Below, piece after piece: positions 46,469-56,651 of a stretch of DNA of 64,000 nucleotides. Source of the stretch: Stromatinia cepivora (Eukaryota; Ascomycota; Leotiomycetes; Helotiales; Sclerotiniaceae); the NCBI GenBank assembly GCA_014898415.1, contig RCTD01000004.1:1425001-1489000 (forward strand), read 5' to 3'. The position numbers and the translations under genes are program-made. The notes beneath the pieces were generated by a model. It was not told where the DNA came from. It did not search any database and saw only the letters and a list, made by a program, of their open reading frames with translations. The first letter of the stretch is position 1, and every line of letters begins with the position of its first letter.

Positions 46469-49402
46469 TCATATATCAGATCATCGTATAGGAAATGGAA
46501 CGATAACATGATACGATACGTGTGCTCAACAAGCTTATCTTCTGCTCCCCACACGCTTTGAATATTGTACGTACTTTCCGTGTGAGAATGAGCCGCGATT
46601 GACAAGAGATTCCAAAGAAGCAAGCAAGAGTGAGGAATGAAGGAATGTTCGATGAGGGTACTAGGTTCTATATCAAACCTTACGGAGGTTATTATGAATA
46701 GTAAGTAAGTTTATCCTTGTCAAAAGTTAAGCCTCGGATAATGATTCCAGATTGCATGGTCTGGGAGATCATTCTAAGCGCAAACCAATCGTAGCCCTAC
46801 CCTAAGCCAATATGTATGGTGATCTCATAAATTACAGAAAAAGGGTTACATTCGATAAAAATACTTTCATGTAACCCAGAATTCACCCGTACGTATTTAG
46901 AGTATCACAGAATATTCCACTTTTTTCACACTGTCGGCTATGGGGTGTGTCTACCAAGTTTAGGTGTAATTCGTTTTGTTTGATACATTCATTACACTGC
47001 CTTTAAAGTTGAGACGGAAGAAAAAATCATAGTGCTTTGGTATTATGCTCGGCGTCATGCAAGCAGAACCAAGCGCAATAATCATCATCTATCTAGATCT
47101 TTAAGTTCCCATTTCCTTATTCTTCGTAGCGGTTTGGATGTGCCCTCGATTCTCAAACAAGGTGAGGTGGAAGCGAGTTTGGTCCCATCGAGGTTGTTTT
47201 CCTGAGACTTGCCAAGCTTCCTGCGCTCAGTCCAGTGCTTATCTGATAGCTGTTGCGAGGTTATTTTGCAAAATTCTTTCGTGGCCAATTGTGATCTGTT
47301 CGGAGGTTGTTTTCGGGGTGGATTACTGAATTGATCTGGGGCAAGCCGGCGACGTACTTCTTTGTCTTTTGGATATTGGCTCAATTTACATGCACTGGTG
47401 ATGGGCATGGATAAGTAAGTATATATAGTATACGCTCTCATTGCGGAATCGATAGTTCTAAAGGTAAATTACTAGTAATCTTTAAAAATAACTTGGCATA
47501 TGGACAAGTCCTTGGGTCTGATGTTATTCATAGTTACACAATATCACAAGACCTAAACCTATAAATAATATCGAATGAAATGGAATACTCGATTCCATGA
47601 CAACATAAACTATTGAATCGGTTCCGCTGCAAGCAAGGCTATCACAATCACCTGTTGACATTGTATGTTAGTGGATAGACTCGAAATTCTACCAATTCAA
47701 GAAATTTTCAAATCGAAGAGAGAAATCGTGGACATTTGAAAGCCAAAAGGAGTGCACGGGAGTCGGGACAAGAAAATAAACTTACGCGCCGATGGAACAA
47801 AAAATGACAGAAAGCGTAACTCTTGATCCAATCGGCATGGTATAGGGGGGATCTTGGAACACTTGCTGCTTTGAACAGCCTCAAGCGAACATCATCCAGG
47901 TTTCGCAGGCTTCAACGTGTGTCCACCCAACATTTCATATTTACCAATCACTTTGTCAATTTTGGAGAATGAAAACATCATAATTAATCGTCTAAGCCAC
48001 TAGCAAATATGCTTTTTCGAGAGCTTCTTAACCCTGGCCTTCTCTTTCAATTCATTTTCAACATCGCGCGCGGCCTTTTGAAGTACACAGTAGAATACAT
48101 GTGATGCTTCAATGTTGTAATAATAGATCATTGTCCCGGAACGTTGCGGGTAAGGCAAGACAAGGCGAGGTTGGTGTTGTTGCGGAGCTGCCCGATAAAT
48201 GGTAAGGTAGATAAGATGTTGAAGCAGCGATTAACAAGGGGGATTTGAGAAATAAGTTTAGAACTTGTATCCAAAAAGCGAAGGAAAGCATGGTAGAAGA
48301 ACTTACTAGGTATTTCAATGCCAATGTACTGCCCCGTGTCACGTATATGTATCCGTATCAACGCCCCTTGAGCCACTTCTCTGAATATATCATGTAAATA
48401 TTAAAATTCTAATGCATGAAACTCTCTTGTTCGATCTACTTATTAGTACTTATTCCTGCTCTGTACGAATATCCTCCGTACTAGTCGTAGCCCCGTTAGA
48501 CACGATACGTTCGATTAGTTGCCGTGGATCATGAACTGGTTTAACAGGGGACATTTGCGACTAGAGAACCCCTCTACATCCACTTTATAGTATCACTGCA
48601 CCATCAAGAGACTTATCAACCCACACTGTGCACAACCTCAAGGGTACCTACACCTACTACCAAGCATTCAAACCTCGTCTAACCCTCCCATTTCAGCATT
48701 TCAGTCTTCCACATCCAGAAGAACTTCTAGGGCGGGCGCTACTTGTATATTGAATTTCTTCTTCGCATCCATTCATCTTCCTCGGTTCGTTGTCAGAGCG
48801 CTGCTAGCCAGCGATTGTACCTTACATTTCCAACACAATTCGTTCTGCTTCTTGCATACACCCACACTCCCTTGTCTCTTTAATTCTTCCATCTATTCAT
48901 TCACATTCCGACATCAATCTTTCGACATTCAAACTCAATCACGAGAACGGAAAATATTGGGATCGAGCCTCCACGTTCCATTAAGGTGTCGAATCCGTCA
49001 CTCCCCACCAGACTACTTGGGATCGGCAGCAATCAACACTAATTAATAGCGACGGGAGGAGCCCGAAGGTCAAATCCTACGAAAAGTACGGAGTACAAGG
49101 ACTCACATACGATCCTTTCGAATTATATACTTTAGGAAATAATTTCAAACACATCACTCGACAACAAAAACTCCCATCGCTGGACGGTTCCGAGGATATT
49201 TAATACAGACACTAGTTGCATCAAAGAGAAGGGACGTACGCAGCAAGATACCGACAATTCGAAATAACTTCGCACAACATTCGAGTATTGCAACACGACA
49301 TAAGAACTATTTACACCACTTAAAGCTGGTCGCTCACGAAGGCGACCAGCCAGCTACGAAAGAATATTACAAACATATAGTTTTTGACAGAGGAAAGACA
49401 TC
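46469..49402. other. Intergenic 2.9 kb with NoxR leader
   Basis: Mostly unassigned. On the minus strand around 47.6-48.4 kb there are coding-like fragments with GTAAGT donors (see findings), and 47085-47441 is the weak open frame. From about 48,500 the plus strand looks like a long C/T-rich promoter and leader of NoxR, including a self-complementary GGTCGC/GCGACC stretch at about 49329-49346. Confidence 0.45.
47085..47441 (-). CDS. Hypothetical protein, weak
   Basis: 118-residue open frame starting with ATG, Lys/Arg/Ser-rich, no domain or signal peptide. Codon use looks even rather than low-complexity. Another in-frame ATG follows 11 codons later. No neighbour or splice evidence supports it, so it may be chance. 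Confidence 0.2.
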   Translation of the reverse strand: MRAYTIYTYLSMPITSACKLSQYPKDKEVRRRLAPDQFSNPPRKQPPNRSQLATKEFCKITSQQLSDKHWTERRKLGKSQENNLDGTKLASTSPCLRIEGTSKPLRRIRKWELKDLDR

Positions 49403-51321
49403 ATGTCTTTGAAACAGGTTAGTGGAGAGAAAGGACAAAGACGCATCAGTACTGACCACCTGCGCAGGAAATCGAGACTTGGGTTTCTGCTCTTAATCGT
49501 TACGATAATAATGAATTTGATGAAGCGTTAAAGGAGTTCGATGCCATTGCAGATACTTCGAAAATTCTCTTCAATTGTGGTGTTATTCATGCGACGTTGG
49601 GAGAACATGAGAAAGCGGTTAGTTCTTTCCATCCCTTACAAAGAACTCAATTGTATGTGCAGAATCTAATTCACTACAGGTCGAATGTTACCAAAAAGCC
49701 GTCCGTCTGGATCAATACCTGGCCGTAGCATATTTCCAACAAGGTGTTTCGAATTTCTTGGTTGGAGATTTCGAAGAGGCTTTGGCAAATTTCAATGATA
49801 CTTTACTATATCTGAGAGGAAACAACATGATCGATTATGCTCAGCTCGGCCTTCTCTTCAAGCTATATTCGTGCGAAGTGTTATTTAATCGTGGATTGTG
49901 TTACATATATTTACAACAAAAGGAAGCGGGACTACAGGATTTCTCTTTCGCTGTGAAAGAGAAGGTTGTTGAGGATCACAATGTTATCGATGAGGCAATT
50001 CGTGATGAAGCAGAGGTATGTTTGTAGTTCGGGTCTCGTATTGAAGATTTACTAACATCCTCATAGGGTTATACCGTTTTCTCTATCCCCGTTGGAGTCG
50101 TTTATAGGCCTAATCAAGCCAAGGTCAAGAACTTGAAGACAAAAGATTATCTGGGGAAAGCACGTTTAGTTGCAGCTTCAGATCGTGCTAATGCTTTTAC
50201 TGGATTTGCTGGCTCAGAGATCAAGAATGTGAGTAACGTTGTTGTATATTCCGAATCTGTGACACTAACTGTTTCAGGCGGCAATAATACAACCGAAGGA
50301 CGACCGTCCGACAGAGAATCTTTCATACGCCGCGGCGAACCTCGTAAAGCCAGGTCTGGCTAGTAAGAGACAACAATCAGAACCTCCTCTAAACCGAAAC
50401 GTATTTCCACCCACGCCACCTCCTGAGTCAGAGAAATCTTCTGGACCTCCACCTATGAGTCGCGGAGCTTCTGTTCGTAATGGACCTAAACCCATGCTAG
50501 CTAAACTCAATATCGAAAAAGCACGTCCTAATGAAGGTTATGAGATTCGTGAGCGTAACGATGTGAGAAGTCCTCCAGATGCAAGAAGCCCACCAGATGC
50601 AAGAAGTCCTCCAGATGCTCGACCCAGACGTGGGACTCAACGAACAGCATCAGAACCAAGGGGGCCATCGTCAATGCAATATTCCAGTGGAAGATCCGAA
50701 TCGCGCTCAAGACAACCACCAAGAAGAATGCAACCAACTCAAGAGGAAGATGATTACCCCGAAGATCTTTATGATATGTATAGTTCTCCAGGTCGACGAT
50801 CGAATAACTCTAGACGCAACACACGGAATAGATATAATGAAGGAGAAAGTGAATATGCAAGCGATTACGATGAAGGTTCTTTTGACGAAGATGAATTCGA
50901 AATGGTCTCTAGTCGCCCGCCTCCTAGATCCCGTACAACATCCTCAATTAATGGTGGTAATGGTCGAGCTGGCTCTCGCCAACCAGATGTTCGCAAAGTT
51001 CGTGTGAAGGTCCACGCTGAGGATGTACGATATATTATGATAGGCTCGGCTATCGAATTCCGCGATTTTCAAGACAAAATAAAGGAGAAGTTTGGATTGC
51101 GTGATCGATTCAAGATAAAAGTTCGTGATGAGGATGTTCCGAACGGTGATATGATTACTATGGGTGATCAGGATGATTTGGAAATGGTATTAATGAGCGT
51201 AAAATCCAACGCAAAGAAAGAACGTTTAGAAATGGGAAAAATGGAAGTGAGTTTTTTGCCTTCCCCTTTCTCAAATTATCGCTTACTAACATAACATCAG
51301 ATTTGGGTAGTAAAGGCGTGA
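49403..51321 (+). CDS. noxR: NADPH oxidase regulator NoxR (p67phox homologue)
   Basis: Cytosolic activator that binds Rac and assembles with Nox enzymes for controlled superoxide production; in fungi it governs differentiation. Six exons, 49403-49417, 49468-49617, 49680-50015, 50067-50228, 50278-51246 and 51301-51321, all in phase 0, with introns of 49-62 nt, give 550 residues. TPR repeats fill residues 1-150 (ALNRYDNNEFDEALKEFDAI, then AVRLDQYLAVAYFQQGVSNF). An activation-domain-like stretch follows (GYTVFSIPVGVVYRPN). A disordered Ser/Arg-rich centre has three RSPPDA repeats and an acidic patch. A PB1 domain lies at about 455-545 (VRVKVHAEDVRYIMIG ... DEDVPNGDMITMGDQDDLE). There is no C-terminal SH3, as usual for fungal NoxR. 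Confidence 0.96.
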
Positions 51322-52246
51322 TGTTGAGGATAAGTAAGATAATTATGAATGTTGACGATTATGTATTTCCTTTTATATTTCTGTTTTCTGGTATGCAGAA
51401 ATCTTATTATTTTTGGGTGGAAGAAAGCGAGATAATTGTTTGCTCGAGAGAAAACCTTTCTTCGATATGATACCAGCAAATATCCACATTAGCGAATATA
51501 AATGCATTGTTATTTCTTTTCTAACCTCTTTTTGAATATTGAGATTTATTGGTATTCATACTTGTAGCGCCTTGAAGCAGTGAGCGTTATTGTTCGTTGT
51601 TCGTTGTTTGTTGTTCATTGTTTGAAATTGGAAGGTGTATGTGTATGTATAGGTGTATATGTAATATACATTTTTTTAATCTAGGAAAAGAGGCGAGGAG
51701 ATAGGGGGGGATGGAAGGAGGGAAGGAGGGGGATAACTCGAATTATCTGGAAAATAGTCAATGTATTTTCTTCCTCTGGATCTTTTTTGCTCGTTTGGGG
51801 TTTTTGTAGTGTGATTTTTATTTTTTATTTTTTTTTGAACCCCCCCCCCTTGATGGATAGTGGATTGTGAGATTGTAAAATTATGAGAGCGGAATAGAGG
51901 GTTTGAAGGAGGGGGGAAGAGAGTCTGGAAAAGAAGTGCGATGCATGATGAGGGAGGAGAAGAGATGTGGCGAGAGAGGACAGAAATGGAAAGGTGGAAG
52001 ATATGGTATGGTATAGTATAGAGATCAATAAAGAGGATTGGTTGTTGAGGGGTAAAAGTGTTATTGTGAATGAATATATATATTGTTTGGATGAATGGAT
52101 ATAAATATTTGCGCATACAGTCTGATTTAGAATAAATTGATATGGATTATGGATATGGAGGTTTACTGTTATGGTGATTGTAATGGGAATTGAAATTTTG
52201 TGATGGGGATAATGTTAGTGTTAGGGGATGAGATAAATAGGTAAAG

Positions 52247-52273
52247 TATCTATCTATCTATCTATCTATCTAT
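52247..52273 (+). repeat. (TATC)n microsatellite
   Basis: Nearly seven perfect tetramers. Confidence 0.95.
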
Positions 52274-52455
52274 TCATTCATCCACCTGTTGCCTGCATTA
52301 AAATACCTATTATACATACTACATACTATATTCCCAACGATAGTAGTGAGTAATGAATGAATAAATCAAGTAGAAAACTATATACAGTATATAGTAGAGA
52401 GTATGAATAAATAAAACATAAGAAAAGAACCTTTCTTATTAAAAACCGTTCATCT

Positions 52456-52595
52456 CATTTCCATTTCCATTTCCATTTCCATTTCCATTTCCATTTCCAT
52501 TTCCATTTCCATTTCCATTTCCATTTCCATTTCCATTTCCATTTCCATTTCCATTTCCATTTCCATTTCCATTTCCATTTCCATTTCCATTTCCA
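52456..52595 (+). repeat. (CATTTC)n hexamer array, about 23 copies
   Basis: Perfect 6-bp array of about 140 bp, the longest simple repeat in the window. It does not match the TTAGGG telomere unit. Confidence 0.95.
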
Positions 52596-52962
52596 TCCCC
52601 ATTATCTAGTATAGTAGTTAGATCTTGTTTAATATACTGATTAGGCTGAAGTTGTGGTATACTCTGTAGAATCTTTTGAGTTATTTTGGATATCCAGCCA
52701 GGGTTTTACAGAGTTGGTATTGAAGGGACGACACCGGTACTGTCATATCTTGAGTCTTGAATAGGTATTTAATAGTTCTATTGTATTCCACTTTAGATGA
52801 TATAAACTTCGAGTTTGCTGTTTCCCAGATATCCAAATCTTTACTCTTTACTCTCATCACTCCAGATCAAAATTTCACATCCTCACACCCCACTTCCCAA
52901 TTATCAAATTACCCACTCACCTCCCCTCCTCCCCTCCCCTTCTCCCCCTCACCTCCTCCCCC

Positions 52963-53906
52963 TCATCTAGGCATCCTCATCATCTCCTCCTTACTCCAAT
53001 ACCTCCTCATATTTTCCGCCCCCAACGTCTCAACCTCCTGATCCAAATGCTTCCACAACACCGCCCCAAAGCTATCCATCTTCTCCCCCAACACCCTCAA
53101 ACTCAATTCCGATTCTCCATCCCTACATTTCTCCAGATAATCCCGCATGATATCCATCCCCTTATGAATTTCCTTATGCTGCCTCAATAATTCGGCGGCA
53201 TTTTGGCCGGCGCGGAATTCGGGCATCTTGCGCGCGAGAACGGGGAAGAAGTGTCGTTCTTCGATGTTGTGGTGCATTTCTAGTGAGGTGAGGAAGGAGA
53301 GCCCCGTTTGGATGAATTGCCGGATGGTGACGTTGCGTGGTCGTTGGTTGTTGGTTGTGGCTGTGTGGAGGAGCGTCCAGGTGTGTCGGAAGTGGTTGTG
53401 CTGGTGGGGTGTTAGTAGATGATTAGTTTGGGGATGGGAGGAGGTTGATAGTTAGGAAAGGCCCGTACGTAGAGTTCCATATATTCGGATAGAGAATTAT
53501 AGATTTTAAAATCTGCGGCGCTCAATTTGGGTAAAGGTTCTTCCTTTTCTTCTTTCTCCCCCTCCTTTGATATCTCCTTCAATGCTTCTTCCCTTTCTTC
53601 ATTCTTCCCCAAAATCTCCGTTTCGTTACTCGTCGGCTCCTCTAACCTATCAATCACCTCATGTTCATTCGCATTCGCATCCGCACTTGAACTCGACATC
53701 TTTGCGATTCGAATCTGTGAAAACCGGGAGCTGGATAACTCCAATGCAACAGGCCTTCTATTTGCAACCGCAGACCAATTTCTCGAATAACGTAAAGTTC
53801 TAGTAGTGCAAGTATAAAATATTTCAGGGAAACGAAAAGGTACCAAGGACGCCAATCTCAATGTGGTAAAGAGAGACAACGAACGAATAGGAAACAAACG
53901 TCGCAT
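52963..53906 (-). CDS. Hemerythrin-like domain protein
   Basis: Four-helix HHE protein likely to bind a di-iron centre; fungal roles are not settled. Exons 53906-53469 and 53400-52963, with a 68-nt intron (GTACGG donor, CACCAG acceptor), join in phase 0 to 291 residues. Metal-ligand positions are visible: HNHFRHTW, MHHNIEERHFFPVL, LLRQHKEIHKGM, and LWKHLDQEVETL. The N-terminal 65 residues are Arg/Ser/Leu-rich with almost no acids and could be a mitochondrial presequence; a second ATG (MSSSSADANANEHEV) about 70 codons in would give a cytosolic form. An acidic Glu/Lys-rich linker lies between the two parts. Confidence 0.88.
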
Positions 53907-54707
53907 TTGTATCTTCCCAGAAGAAATTTACACATTGTGAGATGAGGATGGTGGGAGGATGAAAACTACTAGATATTTTTTGCGCGCAAGGGGTTGGAGG
54001 GAGTTGATTTCCAATTGCTGACCATTACTTGAGTAAGGTAGGTTGGTGGGTTATGTTATCCAATTTTATTTGCTCGGATAGCGAATTCTCCGAATGTGGA
54101 TGGAGCTGATAAGATAAGATCTGGGGAAGATCAAGATCTAACCGAGGATTAACCTTAGATGAATGTAAGACTTTACTTGTACTTGGCATTTTTATTTTGA
54201 ATATCTACAGAGTGATAACTCCATACTCCATCACAAATATTGAAATAGTATAACATCAATCTTCACCCTATTATGTATGTATGCGCATCTAGAAGCAATT
54301 TAACTGCTTCCAACCATGTAAAGAGAATCTCTCATTCTTCTTTCATAAAGACTTTTATTCATCATGGCTGCTTCGAACTCCAACAATGACTTTGTGGCGC
54401 ATGCTTATCGACGTCAGTCAGGAAAGAGTCGTCGACGTCTTCATATTTGACCCTTGGGTAGGTAGGTAGGTAGTGCCTGTATGTTCGCAAAATATATCAA
54501 TCATTCCTGCTATATTTTTGGAGATGAGATAGTAAATTCTTTTCCTTCTAATATAAGTATCTATTTCACTCTTGTCTTTTCTTTCACCAGTATTCATGTT
54601 AAGCGTTTAATATACATTATAAATCCAAGACTGCTTTTTGCAAGTAATTTTTATATGAATTAATTTCCACTCCAATCAAATCAGAACTAGAATCAACTCA
54701 TCAAAAG
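53907..54707. other. Divergent intergenic, hemerythrin and glycosyltransferase
   Basis: AT-rich. A run of GGTA units lies at 54457-54472. A 28-codon open frame at 54364 is not supported. Confidence 0.5.
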
Positions 54708-55757
54708 ATGTCTAATCTCAGCTCCTCCACCTGCTCCCCAAGCACCCCCAATTTCCCCTCCACAACCACCACCCCACCCAACGGACTCCTCAAAGCCGCC
54801 TACGCAACCCTCATAACCACCCCCTCCTACCTCCCCGGCGCAATTCTCCTCGCCCACACCCTCAAAAAGCAGGGCTCACAGTTCCCGCTCATCCTCCTGT
54901 ACACCGGCCTCCCAGCACACTACATGCCTCATCTCTCACGCGAAGCCAAACTCTCCAATATAATCCTGCACGAAACAACTCTATTAAACATAAGCTCCAG
55001 TTCCGGGATCGCCGCCCGCTTCGCAGATACCTGGACCAAATTGCAAGTATTTTCCCTGTACGACTCCGGCTACGAACGAATCTGTTTTCTCGATGCCGAC
55101 ATGTTGATCCTCGGATCTATGGATGAGCTACTCCTCAACACGCCTCTTTCCAAACCGGGCATCGAAGGAGAAAAAGGGAAACTCCTCGCCGCAAACCACG
55201 TCTGCGTCTGCAATCTGGACCAAGATTCCTGGGCTCCAACAGACTGGCGTCGCGAAAACTGCGCATACACAACCCCTAGCAATAACCCCCCACAACGCAC
55301 CCAACACGTTCCTCGAACCGGCACCGGTCTGCACACTCACACCCTCCTCAACTCCGGCCTCTTCATCTTCGTTCCCAGCCTAGAAACCTGGAACGACATG
55401 TGGAATTTCATCCGCACGCACAGCTCTTCCCTGTCCACCTACCAATTCCCAGACCAAGATCTCCTCGCCGAATGGTGGCGCGATCGGTGGGTAAGCGTAG
55501 GATGGAAATGGAACGCCTTGAAAACATGGCGCTATTGGCATCCTGAGATGTGGCGCGATGAGGAAGTACGCGCGTTGCATTATATAGTTGATAAACCGTG
55601 GCGAGCTCGTGTTCCTGCTTCTGGCATTACGGGGTATAGGGGGAATGATGGGGTGACGCATGGATGGTGGTGGGAGGCGTATGGGAAATGGGAGGAGGAA
55701 AGGAGAGAAGCGGGAGAAATGGGGATTTTGGAGTTGGTGAGTGGCTTGGTTGGTTAA
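54708..55757 (+). CDS. Glycosyltransferase family 8 protein
   Basis: 349 residues, single exon. GT8 fold: AYATLITTPSYLPGAILLAH at the nucleotide-binding start, then the metal-binding DxD motif in ICFLDADML (Asp129-Asp131), LLNSGLFIFVPS, FPDQDLLAEWW, and HYIVDKPW near 294. The layout resembles glycogenin and galactinol-synthase-like enzymes that transfer sugar from a UDP donor; the acceptor cannot be told. No signal peptide or membrane span, so probably cytosolic. The coding region is GC-richer than its flanks, with many C-ending codons in the first half, unlike neighbouring genes. Confidence 0.9.
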   Translation: MSNLSSSTCSPSTPNFPSTTTTPPNGLLKAAYATLITTPSYLPGAILLAHTLKKQGSQFPLILLYTGLPAHYMPHLSREAKLSNIILHETTLLNISSSSGIAARFADTWTKLQVFSLYDSGYERICFLDADMLILGSMDELLLNTPLSKPGIEGEKGKLLAANHVCVCNLDQDSWAPTDWRRENCAYTTPSNNPPQRTQHVPRTGTGLHTHTLLNSGLFIFVPSLETWNDMWNFIRTHSSSLSTYQFPDQDLLAEWWRDRWVSVGWKWNALKTWRYWHPEMWRDEEVRALHYIVDKPWRARVPASGITGYRGNDGVTHGWWWEAYGKWEEERREAGEMGILELVSGLVG

Positions 55758-56651
55758 TGGGTTTTTGTCATGCGGATTGTTGTAGATGTTGGAAAGTTTA
55801 TGCTGGTTAGATTTGTGGTCTCAGGTCTGGCGTTTGGAGAGAAGGATAGGATATGTACCTTTTGTACGAACAGCAGAGTAGTTAGCAAACCGTATTGTAT
55901 GAGTCTCGATCAGAGAATCATTCAGCAAGATCGTTCATGGCTTATTAATTAATAAATAAGCTACTTACATTTATCGAGTATGGGTTGAAGAATAAATTCG
56001 GCGCCATTGTCGTGGGTAGAAACACATTGGAATAAAATAGCTAGTCCTTTAGCACACATTCAGCAGATATCAATCACATCACGGTAAAAACCGAATCAAA
56101 GAACCAACCAACTGAGAAAATTCGGTGTGCTCCGCGCTCCTTTATATTCTCTCCATTGCCAACTAGCTCCATCTCGTCTTTAACCCATTTAACTCAATCC
56201 ATCCATCCATCCATCCATCCATGCAATTACTGATAGCTTACATGAATCGAATTTTGAATTGCAACTCTCATACTAGCAAATGATCCCGCATATCCCCTTC
56301 ACTTCATATTCCCCGACGATGTCTAATAACAACTTCGCCAATTCATTTTATGCAATCTCCTCTTTTCCTTCCATTATTCCTTTCTCATCTCGTTGCAGAA
56401 CTCGTCACTTCGTAGAATCCTAACGCTCCTAACCCACAGTGATATTCGTAGAAAAGCCCCGGCTTTGGGTATCATGATTTAAATTTTCCCGATCCCTATG
56501 ACAACACACGCCCATCATATAATGCGCGAAGAATAATATGAACACTAGCTTCCAAGCTGCAGTTGGCGTTGCTAGATTATAAGTTTAGCGTGATTCGCTG
56601 TCGCTGGTCGTCGATCATTCTGCTCATCTCACTACTTTTGCGTCGTAGAGC
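55758..56651. other. Intergenic between convergent genes
   Basis: 3' flanks of the GT8 gene and Yak1. A short ATCC repeat lies at 56199-56222. No gene recognised. Confidence 0.5.

Larger units (their letters stand above)
51322..52962. other. Intergenic, low complexity
   Basis: 3' flank of NoxR and convergent flank of the hemerythrin gene. Rich in simple repeats. The C/T-rich minus-strand open stretch at 51676-52116 was not accepted. Confidence 0.5.

Noticed and set aside
51676..52116. Minus-strand 146-codon open frame
   Set aside because: C/T-rich low-complexity sequence, no domain and no splice context.
54364..54450. 28-codon open frame after ATGGCTGCTTCG
   Set aside because: Too short, no conserved feature, followed by GGTA repeats.
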